Positions 8,012 to 19,104 of a DNA stretch of 64,000 nt are shown here, piece by piece (the first letter of the stretch is position 1; every line of letters starts with the position of its first letter). The notes below the pieces were generated by a model. That model saw only the letters and a list, made by a program, of their open reading frames with translations. It did not search any database and was not told where the DNA came from. The translations under genes were made by a program, and so were the position numbers. This DNA is from Mycobacterium branderi (GTDB lineage: Bacteria > Actinomycetota > Actinomycetes > Mycobacteriales > Mycobacteriaceae). Location: positions 2,542,001-2,606,000 of the forward strand of contig NZ_AP022606.1 of NCBI RefSeq assembly GCF_010728725.1, read 5' to 3'.

Positions 8012-8313
8012 AGGGTGTTCAGCGCGTCCTTGATGCGTCGTTTGACGGCGTCCGGGTCGGCTTGCAGGTCGTTCCATCTGAACATCGCCTCATAGGCAGG
8101 ACCGTCGCTGCTCTGAAATCCCAGCGCAGTCACCATCGCGTCCTTGCGGGCCTGCAGGTCGTCGGCGCCCTGTCTGCGCAGCATCCGCACCATGCATGCC
8201 ATCACGCAACCGCCCCTGCCGTATATGACCGACGCCGATTCCCAGCCGGCGTCCAATTCCGCCAGCAGGTTGTCGAGGTCATGCTGCAGCGTTGACCTCT
8301 TGATGGTGGTCAT
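8008..8313 (-). CDS. Hypothetical 101-aa protein coupled to the PAS protein
   Basis: It starts MTTIKRSTLQHDLDNLLAEL and is predicted to be mostly helical, with a Cys/Met-containing middle (GRGGCVMACMVRMLRRQGAD). The ending AMFRWNDLQADPDAVKRRIK resembles a small helical binding protein. The family is not recognised. ATG 8313 has a purine-rich GGGGGA 4-9 nt upstream; a start further up at 8454 would add 47 residues of poor quality. Its stop overlaps the PAS gene start, so the two proteins probably work together, for instance as sensor and output partner. Confidence 0.6.
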   Translation of the reverse strand: MTTIKRSTLQHDLDNLLAELDAGWESASVIYGRGGCVMACMVRMLRRQGADDLQARKDAMVTALGFQSSDGPAYEAMFRWNDLQADPDAVKRRIKDALNTL

Positions 8314-8439
8314 GTCATCCCCCAATGCGTCATGCCCATCCCCGTAGGTCTGCGGCGCCGCCAGGCGGGGCGGACCGAAGTTCCTCCGCTGTGGTGATTG
8401 GGATTGAGCACGACGCTCGGAAACACTATGGCATACGAT

Positions 8440-8454
8440 TTGAATGATATTCAA
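8440..8454. promoter_or_regulatory. Perfect inverted repeat TTGAAT-GAT-ATTCAA
   Basis: A 15-bp palindrome in the 202-bp gap upstream of the PAS operon. It is itself flanked by ATGGC and GCCAT and lies in a locally AT-rich patch. It is a candidate operator for the leftward PAS operon. No protein can be assigned. Confidence 0.4.
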
Positions 8455-8515
8455 GCCATTTTCATGGCATATGGTATTGGAGCCGCGTCAATAGCGGCCG
8501 CCCGGATACCGATAG

Positions 8516-9283
8516 TCAAAATCGGTTTTCCGGGCCAATCGCTGCCCACGCGGTCCGTCGGAATCCATTCGTGTAGCTGCCCGAAGCGCGCGAGGCGGCC
8601 GCTAAGACGTCACGGCGTGAGCCGGCGCCCTCGACGGGCTGGTGACCCATGGTGAGCGCAGTGCTGACGTACTGCACAGCTACGGCCACGGTGGACCCGT
8701 CGGTTTCCAGTCGTATCGCGAATTTCGTGTCGGTATCGGCGAGCACGTCTTCGACCAATATCGCAGCGACTGTGGAAGCCGCATGGCAGAAATCAGTTCT
8801 CGACCACCCTGTCAGCCAGTGGTTCACCATCTCGCGACATCGCGCAATGCTGCTCTCGTGTGCGGGCAAATCAGCGCTTGCGCGACGCCGATATCTGCGC
8901 GCGCCCTGCGCCACGAGGTCGGTGACCGCGGATTCCACCGTTGCATAGACGGGCACGTAGCGCGTTATTCCGTTGCGGCGCAAGGCACTTTGTCCATGGC
9001 GATGAGCGCAGACCAGGCCCATCGGGATATCCGGCCAGTCGGCGACGCGCCAACGGGCACTGGTGAACACCGCCAGCGCCGGTTCCTCCCGGATGGCCAG
9101 TCTGGAGATGTCGGTGATCACCGCGGCGGGCTCGTCCAGCGCCGCTTTGACGATAGCGTCGTGAAGCGGACGATACGTCGTGTCGTCAAGTATTCCGCCG
9201 ACGGTGAGCACACAAGCATCCGCCGCAGGCGTCGTCGTGATTGACAGCGCGCTCCGCCCCCGGCCCATGAGGCGATTCTGCAT
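8516..9283 (-). CDS. STAS-domain protein with a degenerate ATPase-like C-terminal domain
   Basis: A 255-residue protein. Residues about 10-130 form a STAS fold of the anti-sigma-factor-antagonist type (ACVLTVGGILDDTTYRPLHD, then EPAAVITDISRLAIREEPAL). Residues about 140-235 look like a histidine-kinase-type ATPase (SIARCREMVNHWLTGW, TVAAILVEDVLADTDTKFAI). The N-box ExxxNA motif expected of RsbW-type kinases is replaced by VEDVLADT, so ATP binding is doubtful. ATG 9283 was used; ATG 9268 is an alternative. The reading frame stays open far upstream over metG and tatD, but that part is only a shadow of those genes. Likely a partner-switching regulator; its sigma factor is unknown. Confidence 0.7.
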   Translation of the reverse strand: MQNRLMGRGRSALSITTTPAADACVLTVGGILDDTTYRPLHDAIVKAALDEPAAVITDISRLAIREEPALAVFTSARWRVADWPDIPMGLVCAHRHGQSALRRNGITRYVPVYATVESAVTDLVAQGARRYRRRASADLPAHESSIARCREMVNHWLTGWSRTDFCHAASTVAAILVEDVLADTDTKFAIRLETDGSTVAVAVQYVSTALTMGHQPVEGAGSRRDVLAAASRASGSYTNGFRRTAWAAIGPENRF

Positions 9284-9339
9284 CGTGGGAAGGCCACGGG
9301 TGAACAGATGTAAGAGCCTGTGAAACGGCCGGTCTTCGA

Positions 9340-10893
9340 TTACTTCTGCTCGTCGGCCTGATACCGCGGAAAGACCGCAGTGGGCGCCGGCAGCCGGGTG
9401 CCGGACGCCAGCCGGGCGCCGATCGCGGCGAATGTCCGTTGCTCGGCGGGCTGGCCGAGCAGGTCGAGCAGCTTGCCCGCCGACTCGGGCAGCACCGGCT
9501 GAATCAGCAGTGCGGCGATGCGCACCGCCTCGCAGGTCACATACAACACGGTCCGGAACCGTGCCTGATCCGCCGGCGCCTCGCTTTTGCGCAGCACCCA
9601 CGGCTGCTGCGCGGAGAAATACTTGTTTGCCGCGCCGAGCATCAACCAGATGACTTCGAGCGCCAAATGCATTGCCTGCGCGTCGAATTCGGCACGCACC
9701 CGATCCAGCAGCGCGTCGGCCGTCGCCAACAGCTCCCGATCGTCGGCGCTGAATTCGCCAGGCTCCGGCACGACGCCGCCGAGGTTGCGCGCGACCATCG
9801 ACAGTGAGCGCTGCGCCAGGTTGCCCAGTTCGTTGGCCAGGTCGGTGTTGATCCGGGTGACCATCGCCTCGTCGCTGTAGCTGCCGTCCTGGCCGAACGG
9901 CACCTCGCGCAGCAGAAAGTAACGCACCTGGTCGACCCCGAACGTGTCGACCAGTGCAAGAGGATCCACGACGTTGCCCACCGACTTGCTCATCTTCTCG
10001 CCCCGGTTGAGCAAGAATCCGTGCGCGAAAACCCTTCGCGGAAGCTCGATTCCGGCTGACATCAAAAACGCCGGCCAGTACACGGTGTGGAACCGGATGA
10101 TGTCCTTGCCGATCATGTGCAGATCGGCCGGCCAGTAGCGGCGGAACAACTCCGAGTCGGTGTCGGGGTAGCCGACGCCGGTCAGGTAGTTGGTCAGCGC
10201 GTCGACCCAGACGTACATGACGTGGTCGGGATGCTCGGGGACCGGCACGCCCCAGTCGAACGACGTGCGCGAGATCGACAGATCCCGCAGCCCGCCGGAG
10301 ACGAAGCTGACCACCTCGTTGCGCCGCACCTCGGGGGCGATGAAGTCCGGGTTGGCCTCGTAGTGGGCCAGCAGTTTGTCCGCATACGCCGACAGCCGAA
10401 AGAAATACGTCTGCTCCTCGGTCCAGGTCACCGGCGCGCCGGTTTCGGTCGCCACCCGGGTCCCGTCGTCGACGACGGTCGTTTCCGACTCGGTGACGAA
10501 CCGCTCGTCGCGCACCGAATACCAACCGGAATAGGAGTCCAGGTAGATGTCGCCGGCATCGGCCATCCGCTGCCAGATCGCCTTCGACGCTTCCAAGTGG
10601 TCGGGGTCGGTGGTGCGGATGAACCGGTCGAAGGAGATATTCAGCCGTCCCTGCAAGGCCTGGAACACATCCGAGTTGCGCCGCGCCAACTCGGGCGTCG
10701 GAATGCCCTCCGCCGCCGCGGTCTCCACCATCTTGAGGCCGTGCTCGTCGGTGCCGGTCAGAAAACGCACGTCGAATCCGTCGAGCCGTTTGAACCGGGC
10801 GATCGCGTCGGTGGCGATGTACTCGTACGCGTGCCCGACGTGCGGCTCGCCGTTCGGGTAGGTGATCGCCGTGGTCACATAGAAGGGCCTCAT
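9340..10893 (-). CDS. metG: Methionyl-tRNA synthetase
   Basis: A 517-residue class I synthetase that charges tRNA-Met and initiator tRNA. Visible landmarks are the N-terminal [17 protein letters not shown] with the HxGH signature (18-21), the TGTDEHG motif, the KMSKS loop ([10 protein letters not shown]), and a C-terminal anticodon-binding helical domain. There is no C-terminal EMAP/Trbp111-like tRNA-binding domain, as in M. tuberculosis MetS (Rv1007c). The metal-knuckle cysteines are absent, as in the short actinobacterial form. The start ATG 10893 is only 26 bp from the tatD start, with overlapping divergent -10 elements. Confidence 0.97.
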   Translation of the reverse strand: MRPFYVTTAITYPNGEPHVGHAYEYIATDAIARFKRLDGFDVRFLTGTDEHGLKMVETAAAEGIPTPELARRNSDVFQALQGRLNISFDRFIRTTDPDHLEASKAIWQRMADAGDIYLDSYSGWYSVRDERFVTESETTVVDDGTRVATETGAPVTWTEEQTYFFRLSAYADKLLAHYEANPDFIAPEVRRNEVVSFVSGGLRDLSISRTSFDWGVPVPEHPDHVMYVWVDALTNYLTGVGYPDTDSELFRRYWPADLHMIGKDIIRFHTVYWPAFLMSAGIELPRRVFAHGFLLNRGEKMSKSVGNVVDPLALVDTFGVDQVRYFLLREVPFGQDGSYSDEAMVTRINTDLANELGNLAQRSLSMVARNLGGVVPEPGEFSADDRELLATADALLDRVRAEFDAQAMHLALEVIWLMLGAANKYFSAQQPWVLRKSEAPADQARFRTVLYVTCEAVRIAALLIQPVLPESAGKLLDLLGQPAEQRTFAAIGARLASGTRLPAPTAVFPRYQADEQK

Positions 10894-10902
10894 CGAGACA
10901 CC

Positions 10903-10912
10903 ACCTTATGGT
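10903..10912. promoter_or_regulatory. Overlapping divergent -10 elements of metG and tatD
   Basis: TATGGT (10907-10912) reads rightward and is followed by 6 nt and then GTG 10919, so tatD would be leaderless. TAAGGT on the minus strand (10908 to 10903) lies 9 nt before the metG ATG. The two hexamers overlap by 2 bp, so the promoters should exclude each other. Confidence 0.55.
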
Positions 10913-10918
10913 GTGCGG

Positions 10919-11758
10919 GTGAGTTCCAAACGGCCGCCGCCGCCCGCTCCGGAGCCGCTGAGCCCCTTGGTCGACGCCCATACCCACCTCGACGCGTGCG
11001 GCGCCGCCGATGCCGACGGAGTCCGCGCGATCGTCGACCGCGCCGCGGCCGTCGGAGTCGAGGCGGTGGTCACCATCGCCGACGACCTGGCCTCGGCGCG
11101 CTGGGTGACACAGGCCGCCGACTGGGACCCGCGGGTGTATGCCGCGGTCGCGCTGCACCCGACCCGGGCCGACGCGCTCACCGGCGCCGCACGGGCCGAG
11201 ATCGAGCGGCTGGCCGCTCACCCGCGGGTGGTGGCGATCGGCGAGACCGGAATGGATCTCTACTGGCCGGGGCGGCTGGAGGGCTGCGCGGAGCCGGGCG
11301 TGCAGCGGGAGGCGTTCGCCTGGCACATCGACCTGGCGAAACGGACCGGCAAACCGCTGATGATCCATAATCGCGACGCCGACGCCGAGGTGCTCGACGT
11401 CCTGCGCGCCGAGGGCGCACCCGACACCGTGATCTTCCACTGCTTCTCGTCGGATGCCGCGATGGCACGGGCCTGCGTCGACGGCGGCTGGCTGGTCAGC
11501 CTGTCCGGCACCGTGAGCTTCCGCAACGCCCGCGACCTGCGGGAAGCCGTGCCGCTGGTTCCAGCTGGGCAGCTGCTGGTGGAGACCGACGCGCCGTTTC
11601 TGGCGCCACACCCCTATCGTGGCGCTCCCAACGAACCGTATTGCCTGCCTTACACTGTCCGATCGTTGGCCGAAATGCTGGGCCGGCCCGCCGAGGAACT
11701 CGCGCGGGTCACCACGGCCAACGCCCGCCGCGCCTACGGACTGGCAACCAGTAGTTAA
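10919..11758 (+). CDS. tatD: TatD-family metal-dependent deoxyribonuclease
   Basis: A 279-residue TIM-barrel hydrolase. The N-terminal metal motif is LVDAHTHLDACG. It also has GETGMDLYW, MIHNRDADAEVLDVL, VIFHCFSSD and the C-terminal LLVETDAPFLAPHPYRG, all TatD signatures with the expected His, Glu and Asp ligands. The family acts as a 3'-5' DNase in DNA repair and oxidative-stress tolerance. It corresponds to Rv1008 by position between metG and rpfB. GTG 10919 is chosen because it sits exactly 6 nt after a -10 hexamer; GTG 10913 is an alternative. Confidence 0.93.
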   Translation: MSSKRPPPPAPEPLSPLVDAHTHLDACGAADADGVRAIVDRAAAVGVEAVVTIADDLASARWVTQAADWDPRVYAAVALHPTRADALTGAARAEIERLAAHPRVVAIGETGMDLYWPGRLEGCAEPGVQREAFAWHIDLAKRTGKPLMIHNRDADAEVLDVLRAEGAPDTVIFHCFSSDAAMARACVDGGWLVSLSGTVSFRNARDLREAVPLVPAGQLLVETDAPFLAPHPYRGAPNEPYCLPYTVRSLAEMLGRPAEELARVTTANARRAYGLATSS

Positions 11759-13924
<2,166 letters not shown>

Positions 13925-13928
<4 letters not shown>

Positions 13929-14719
13929 GCCGCGACCACCCGGGTGATGTGCTCGACGAACTCCGCGCAGGACTGGTAGCGCACTTCGGGGTCCCGCGCC
14001 ATCGCCCTGGCCACCACCGTGTCGAATGCGCGTGAGCCCCAGTCGACCCGGCACGATGTCCGCGGCGGGATCCCACGCAGATGCGCCTTGACCAGTTCTT
14101 CGGAGTTGTCGGCCACGAACGGCGGTGCGCCGGTGAGCAATTCGACTGCGCAACACGCCAGCGCATACTCGTCGGTGGCGGCCGTCGGGGCGTGCCCGCG
14201 CAGCATCTCCGGCGCCACGTACGGCAGCGACGCCTGCAGCTCCTTCGGGCGACGAAAGACGTCGTCGACCACGGCGTGGGCCACGCTGAAGTCGATCAGG
14301 CAGGCGCCGCTGTGTGAAAAGTCCTTGGCGACAAGGATGTTGGCCGGTTTGACGTCGCTGTGCACAATGCCTTGCCGGTGCATGTAGTCCAGCGCGTCGG
14401 CGATCTGCGCCAGTGCGGTCAGCCGGTCCTCGACCCGCCGCAGTTGGGTGGATTTGCCGCCGTCGACAAATTGCATCGCCAACCAGAACGGCCCGCGCTC
14501 ATACATCGTCACGATGTGGGGATGGCGCAGCCGGTGCGCGAAGCCGAATTCGCGGTTGAGCCGAGCCTGTTCCGCCGAGCCGCGATGGTCCTGGCCGAGC
14601 ACCTTGAGCGCAACCGTCCGCTCCGGGTGCGACCTGGCGTGCGCCCGATATACGGTGGCGTGCCCCCCGCGGCCGACTTCCCGGTCGATGACATAGCCGT
14701 CGATCGCGGCGTCAACCAT
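13925..14719 (-). CDS. Soluble Hanks-type Ser/Thr protein kinase inserted between ksgA and ispE
   Basis: A 264-residue protein that is a kinase domain only, with no transmembrane helix and no PASTA or sensor domain. The Gly loop is GRGGHATV (16-23) and the ATP lysine is K39 (VALKVL). The catalytic loop is [10 protein letters not shown] with D122 (HRD replaced by HSD). The metal motif is DFS (143-145) instead of DFG, and the APE motif is APEML. The essential Lys and two Asp residues remain, so activity is plausible. ATG 14719 is preceded by TACGCT and 6 nt, a leaderless promoter. It runs opposite to the surrounding operon and is absent from this position in H37Rv. Targets are unknown; it is not one of the receptor-type Pkn kinases. 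Confidence 0.85.
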
Positions 14720-14725
14720 GCCCAC

Positions 14726-14748
14726 AGCGTAGGTTCCGGCGATAGTCT
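14726..14748. promoter_or_regulatory. Divergent leaderless promoters of the kinase gene and ispE
   Basis: On the minus strand TACGCT (14731 to 14726) is followed by 6 nt and ATG 14719. On the plus strand TAGTCT (14743-14748) is followed by 6 nt and GTG 14755. Both fit TANNNT with leaderless spacing inside a 35-bp intergenic region. Confidence 0.6.
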
Positions 14749-14754
14749 CGTGCG

Positions 14755-15711
14755 GTGCCGTTGGACGGAAGCGTTGCACCTCAATGGGTGCCCACTGGTT
14801 CGGTCACCGTCCGGGTGCCCGGCAAGATCAACCTGTATCTGGCCGTGGGCGATCGCCGCGAGGACGGCTATCACGAGCTGACCACGGTGTTCCACGCCGT
14901 CTCGCTGGTCGACGAGGTGACGGTTCGCAACGCCGACGTGCTGTCGCTGGAGATGACCGGCGAGGGTGCCGACCAACTGCCCGACGACGAGCGCAATCTG
15001 GCCTGGCAGGCGGCCGAGTTGATGGCCGATCACGTGGGCCGGGCCCCCGACGTGTCGATCACCATTGACAAGTCCATCCCGGTGGCCGGTGGCATGGGCG
15101 GCGGCAGCGCCGACGCCGCCGCCGTGCTGGTCGCGATCAACGCGCTGTGGGAGCTGGGCGTGCCGCGCCGCGACCTGAACACGCTGGCCGCGCAACTGGG
15201 CAGCGATGTGCCGTTCGCGCTGCACGGCGGAACCGCGCTGGGCACCGGCCGCGGCGAGGAGCTGGCCACCGTCCTGGCCCGGAACACCTTCCACTGGGTG
15301 CTGGCGTTCGCCGACGGCGGGCTGTCGACTCCCGCGGTGTTCAGCGAGCTCGACCGGCTGCGGGAGGTGGGGTCCCCGCCGCGGCTCGGCGAGCCGGGTC
15401 CGGTGCTGGCGGCGCTGGCCGCCGGCGATCCCGAGCAGCTGGCGCCGTTGTTGGGCAACGAGTTGCAGGCGGCCGCGGTGAGCAAGAATCCGGGGTTGCG
15501 TCGCGTCCTGCGCGCCGGGGTGGAGGCCGGGGCACTGGCGGGCATCGTGTCGGGTTCCGGGCCGACGTGCGCATTCCTGTGCCGCTCGGCGCCGGAGGCG
15601 GTCGACGTCGGCACCCAGCTGTCCGGCGCCGGGGTGTGCCGCACCGTGCGGGTGGCCAGCGGGCCGGTGCACGGCGCCCGGGTGGTGCCCGCGCCGGTCA
15701 GCGGCGTGTGA
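14755..15711 (+). CDS. ispE: 4-diphosphocytidyl-2-C-methyl-D-erythritol kinase
   Basis: A 318-residue GHMP kinase that phosphorylates CDP-ME at position 2 in the non-mevalonate (MEP) isoprenoid pathway, feeding decaprenyl phosphate and menaquinone synthesis. Visible motifs are [14 protein letters not shown], the ATP-binding [15 protein letters not shown] and the C-terminal [13 protein letters not shown]. The start is GTG 14755. In M. tuberculosis ispE is the third gene behind rpfB and ksgA. Here the reversed kinase separates them and ispE has its own leaderless -10. A 45-bp hairpin repeat follows its stop codon within 3 bp. Confidence 0.96.
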   Translation: MPLDGSVAPQWVPTGSVTVRVPGKINLYLAVGDRREDGYHELTTVFHAVSLVDEVTVRNADVLSLEMTGEGADQLPDDERNLAWQAAELMADHVGRAPDVSITIDKSIPVAGGMGGGSADAAAVLVAINALWELGVPRRDLNTLAAQLGSDVPFALHGGTALGTGRGEELATVLARNTFHWVLAFADGGLSTPAVFSELDRLREVGSPPRLGEPGPVLAALAAGDPEQLAPLLGNELQAAAVSKNPGLRRVLRAGVEAGALAGIVSGSGPTCAFLCRSAPEAVDVGTQLSGAGVCRTVRVASGPVHGARVVPAPVSGV

Positions 15712-15713
15712 CC

Positions 15714-15758
15714 GCGGCGATCGCAAGCGCGGCGAAGCCGGGCGCGGCGGGTCGCCGC
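15714..15758. repeat. 45-bp dispersed hairpin repeat, copy 1 (after ispE)
   Basis: GCGGCGA at the left end pairs with TCGCCGC at the right end, with a further GC-rich interior. An almost identical 45-bp sequence lies at 25049-25093; one interior base differs between the copies. Both sit just after a stop codon, so it probably acts as a transcription-ending or RNA-stabilising hairpin. Confidence 0.7.
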
Positions 15759-16068
15759 TTTCACACCGCCTATCGGGCGTCAAAGTTTGGTGGTTACTTA
15801 AGAGGAGTTTAAGATGATCGGCGGTGACGACTAGCGGTCAAAAAGTGCGCCCGAATGTCCCGCCCGCCGAGCATGCCGGCGGGCGGTCTTTGAGCCGTAG
15901 CGGCCGTCGTGTCCTCGCCGAGTCCGCAACGCGACGTGAGGTTACTGGTTCATCACCGATTCGAGACGCAACCGCTCCCCAATTGTGTGCGCGTGCCTAC
16001 TGCGAAGTGCCCTCTAGCAGGGGCAATCTGGAATCCAGGGGTGCCGCGCTGGAACCGAGGAGGTTTTC
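15759..16068 (+). promoter_or_regulatory. Long leader region between ispE and the pks16-like gene
   Basis: No convincing protein gene is visible. A short AT-rich patch (15781-15815) includes GAGGAG followed by an ATG that opens only a very short frame. A strong terminator-like hairpin follows at 15860-15891, then about 180 nt before the next gene, ending in the excellent Shine-Dalgarno GAGGAGG at 16056-16062. H37Rv has a small hypothetical gene (Rv1012) in this gap; no equivalent was recognised here. Reading it as a regulated leader is inference. Confidence 0.4.
15860..15891 (+). terminator. Hairpin plus TCTTT: terminator or attenuator
   Basis: CCGCCCGCCG (15860-15869) and CGGCGGGCGG (15877-15886) form a perfect 10-bp stem with a 7-nt loop, followed by TCTTT. 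This is the strongest terminator-like structure in the window. Confidence 0.7.
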
Positions 16069-17706
16069 GTGAGCAGGTTTACCGAGAACATGTTCCGCAA
16101 CGCTCACGAAAGCACCAAGGGCATGGTGACCGGCGAGCCGCACCAGCCGGTTCGGCACACATGGCTTGAAGTCCACGAGCGTGCCCGGCGAGTCGCCGGC
16201 GGACTGGCTGCGGCGGGCATCGGCCATGGCGACGCAGTCGGTGTCCTCGTCGGCGCGCCGGTGGAGATCGCGCCGACGGCACAAGGCCTGTGGATGCGCG
16301 GCGCCAGCTTGACCATGCTGCATCAGCCCACTCCGCGCACCGACCTGGCGGTGTGGGCAACCGACACCACGACCGTCGTCGACATGATCGAGGCGAGAGC
16401 GGTCATCGTCTCCGACCCGTTCATGGCCGCCGCGCCGGTGCTGCAAGAGCGGGGCATCACAGTGCTGACCGTCGAGCAGTTGCTGGCCGCCGACCCGATC
16501 GACCCCGTCGAAACCGGCGAGGACGACCTGGCGCTGATGCAGCTGACGTCGGGCTCCACCGGTTCCCCGAAGGCTGTCCAGATCACCCACCGCAACATCT
16601 ACTCCAACGCCGAAGCTATGTTCATCGGCGCCAAGATGGACCCGTCTGGCAACGACGTCATGCTCAGCTGGCTGCCCTGCTTCCACGACATGGGCATGAT
16701 CGGATTCTTAACCGTGCCAATGTATTTCGGTGTCGAGCTGGTCAAGGTCACCCCGATGGACTTCCTGCGCGACACGCTGCTGTGGGCCAAGCTGATCGAC
16801 AAGTACAAGGGCACGATGACCGCCGCGCCCAACTTCGCCTACTCGCTGTTCGCCAAGCGGTTGCGCAACCAGGCCAAGCCCGGTCAGTTCGACTTGTCCA
16901 CGCTGCGATTCGCCCTCTCAGGTGCCGAGCCGGTGGACCCCGCCGACGTCGAGGACCTGATCGAGGCGGGCAAGCCGTTCGGGCTGCGGCCCGAGGCGAT
17001 CATGCCGGCCTACGGTATGGCCGAGACCACGCTGGCGGTGTCGTTCTCCGAGCTCGGCGACGGGCTGGTGGTCGACGAGGTGGACGCCGATCTGCTGGCC
17101 GCGCTGCGCCGCGCCGTGCCTGCCACCAAGGGCAACACCCGTCGGCTGGCTTCCCTGGGCCCGCTGCTGCAGGGACTCGAGGCCCGCATCGTCGACGAGG
17201 ACGGCAACGTGCTGCCGCCACGCGGCGTCGGGGTGATCGAACTGCGCGGCGAGCCGGTGACCCCCGGCTACATCACCATGGGCGGGTTCATCCCGGCGCA
17301 GGACGAACACGGCTGGTACGACACCGGTGACCTCGGCTACCTGATGGAGAACGGCCACATCGTGGTGTGCGGCCGCGTCAAAGACGTCATCATCATGGCC
17401 GGCCGCAACGTCTACCCGACCGACATCGAGCGGGCCGCCTGCCGGGTGCAGGGCGTGCGACCGGGCTGCGCGGTGGCCGTGCGCCTCGATGCCGGGCATT
17501 CACGCGAAACGTTCGCCGTCGCAGTCGAATCCAACGCCTTTGAGGACCCCGCCGAAGTGCGTCGCATCGAGCACGAGGTCGCCCACGAGGTCGTCACCGA
17601 GGTCGACGTGCGGCCGCGCAACGTTGTCGTGCTCGGGCCCGGGACCATTCCGAAGACGCCGTCGGGAAAGCTGCGCCGGGCCAACTCCGTCACGCTGGTC
17701 ACTTAA
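16069..17706 (+). CDS. pks16: Fatty-acyl-AMP ligase / acyl-CoA synthetase (Pks16-type)
   Basis: A 545-residue adenylate-forming enzyme. The P-loop-like motif is [18 protein letters not shown]. The other motifs are the [13 protein letters not shown] stretch, [18 protein letters not shown] and the C-terminal [17 protein letters not shown] with the catalytic lysine in [10 protein letters not shown]. It activates carboxylic acids as acyl-AMP. The sequence is of the FAAL/FadD group, and the name pks16 in M. tuberculosis (Rv1013) is historical: it is not a polyketide synthase. GTG 16069 has GAGGAGG 6 nt upstream. No acyl carrier or PKS gene is adjacent, so the acyl acceptor is unknown. Confidence 0.92.
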   Translation: MSRFTENMFRNAHESTKGMVTGEPHQPVRHTWLEVHERARRVAGGLAAAGIGHGDAVGVLVGAPVEIAPTAQGLWMRGASLTMLHQPTPRTDLAVWATDTTTVVDMIEARAVIVSDPFMAAAPVLQERGITVLTVEQLLAADPIDPVETGEDDLALMQLTSGSTGSPKAVQITHRNIYSNAEAMFIGAKMDPSGNDVMLSWLPCFHDMGMIGFLTVPMYFGVELVKVTPMDFLRDTLLWAKLIDKYKGTMTAAPNFAYSLFAKRLRNQAKPGQFDLSTLRFALSGAEPVDPADVEDLIEAGKPFGLRPEAIMPAYGMAETTLAVSFSELGDGLVVDEVDADLLAALRRAVPATKGNTRRLASLGPLLQGLEARIVDEDGNVLPPRGVGVIELRGEPVTPGYITMGGFIPAQDEHGWYDTGDLGYLMENGHIVVCGRVKDVIIMAGRNVYPTDIERAACRVQGVRPGCAVAVRLDAGHSRETFAVAVESNAFEDPAEVRRIEHEVAHEVVTEVDVRPRNVVVLGPGTIPKTPSGKLRRANSVTLVT

Positions 17707-17725
17707 CTTCTGGCCACTGGCCGAC

Positions 17726-18301
17726 TTACCAGGCGTGGACGACGTTTTGGGCGGGCTCCAGACCCAGCTCGATCAGTAGCTCGGTGGCGTCGGCGGCCTG
17801 TTCGCAGATCGCCGGAACTTCTTTACGCTCGGCCGCGGCGAAGTTCTCCAGCACGAACGCCGCCGGATCCTTGCGCCCCGGCGGGCGACCGATGCCGATC
17901 CGCACCCGCTGAAAGTCCTTGGTGCCCAACGACGCCGCCACTGAGCGCAGCCCGTTGTGGCCGCCCTCGCCGCCGCCGATCTTGAGCCGGATCCGCCCGA
18001 AGTCCAGGTCGAGGTCGTCGTGAATGACGATGACGTCGGCGGCGGGCACCGAGTAGAACTTGGCCAGCGGGCCCACCTGGCGGCCGGACTCGTTCATGTA
18101 GCTGCGCGGCTTGGCCAGCACCACCGACCGCCCACCGAGCCGGCCGGTGACCACCTCCGCTCCGGAGCGCTTGTGCGCCTTGAACTTTGAACCCAGCCGC
18201 GCTGCGAGCAGGTCGGCGACCATGAACCCCAGATTGTGCCGGGTCGTGGCGTAGTTGGGACCCGGGTTGCCGAGGCCGACCACCAAAAGTGGCTCGGCCA
18301 T
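17726..18301 (-). CDS. pth: Peptidyl-tRNA hydrolase
   Basis: A 191-residue enzyme that releases peptides from prematurely dropped peptidyl-tRNA. Its signatures are [20 protein letters not shown] (catalytic His in RHN), [30 protein letters not shown] and GHNGLRS. The length is normal for the family. It follows rplY by 3 bp on the same strand, so the pair is co-transcribed, as in M. tuberculosis (Rv1014c-Rv1015c). Its 3' end is convergent with the pks16-like gene (19-bp gap). Confidence 0.97.
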   Translation of the reverse strand: MAEPLLVVGLGNPGPNYATTRHNLGFMVADLLAARLGSKFKAHKRSGAEVVTGRLGGRSVVLAKPRSYMNESGRQVGPLAKFYSVPAADVIVIHDDLDLDFGRIRLKIGGGEGGHNGLRSVAASLGTKDFQRVRIGIGRPPGRKDPAAFVLENFAAAERKEVPAICEQAADATELLIELGLEPAQNVVHAW

Positions 18302-18304
18302 GCG

Positions 18305-18979
18305 CTATTCGGACTCGGGCGGGGCCTCGGCGGCCTCGGCTTCGGCGGCCTCCTCGGCAGGCTCCTCCGCGGCCGCCTCGGGAACCTCGCCGGCGCCCTC
18401 GGCCTCGAGCTCCTCGGCGGTCGGCGCGTTCACCACGTTGACGACCAGCATCTCCGGGTCGGAAATCAGGGTGACGCCGCGCGGCAGCTCGATCTGCCCG
18501 GCGGCGAACTGGGTGCCCGGTTCGGCATCCTCGACCGAGACCGTCAACTGCTCGGGAATCGACAGCGCCTCGGCCTCGATCTCGATGGTGCTGGTCTCCT
18601 GAGTGACCAGGGTGCCCGGCGCGGCCTCGCCGACGACCTCGACGGTGACCTCGACGACGACCTTCTCGCCGCGACGGATCACCAACAGGTCGGCGTGCTG
18701 GATGGTGCGGCGGATCGGGTGGATGTCGAGCGCCTTGGTGAGCGCCAGTTGCTCCTTGCCGTCGATGTCGAGGGCGAGCACCGCATTGGTGCCGGAGTGG
18801 CGCAGCACCGCGGCGAAGTCGTGGCCGGGCAGCTCCAGGTGCTGCGGGTCGGTGTTGTGACCGTAGAGGACGGCCGGAATCTTGCCGGCGCGGCGGGCCC
18901 GGCGCGACGCGCCTTTGCCGGTCTCGGTACGCACCGAGACGGGAAGCTTGTTAGCGGACGAAGTCGCCGATTTGGCCAT
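18305..18979 (-). CDS. rplY: 50S ribosomal protein L25 (Ctc form)
   Basis: A 224-residue protein. The N-terminal L25 5S-rRNA-binding domain (about 10-100) includes [20 protein letters not shown]. The Ctc-type C-terminal beta domain (about 105-190) includes [19 protein letters not shown]. It ends in an acidic Glu/Ala-rich tail of about 35 residues, typical of mycobacterial L25. It binds 5S rRNA in the large subunit. ATG 18979 has CAGGAGCG 5-12 nt upstream. The 125-bp upstream gap to the SDR gene probably holds the rplY-pth promoter. Confidence 0.97.
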   Translation of the reverse strand: MAKSATSSANKLPVSVRTETGKGASRRARRAGKIPAVLYGHNTDPQHLELPGHDFAAVLRHSGTNAVLALDIDGKEQLALTKALDIHPIRRTIQHADLLVIRRGEKVVVEVTVEVVGEAAPGTLVTQETSTIEIEAEALSIPEQLTVSVEDAEPGTQFAAGQIELPRGVTLISDPEMLVVNVVNAPTAEELEAEGAGEVPEAAAEEPAEEAAEAEAAEAPPESE

Positions 18980-19104
18980 GGTGTCGCTCCTGTAGTTGGT
19001 CGGGGCACGGCCAAGATCGCGACAACCAGAAGGTCCCCGTCGATAACGGTGGCCGGACAGGCCACCCTCGCCGTGACGCCCGGCCAGGTTAGCGCATCAG
19101 CGCC

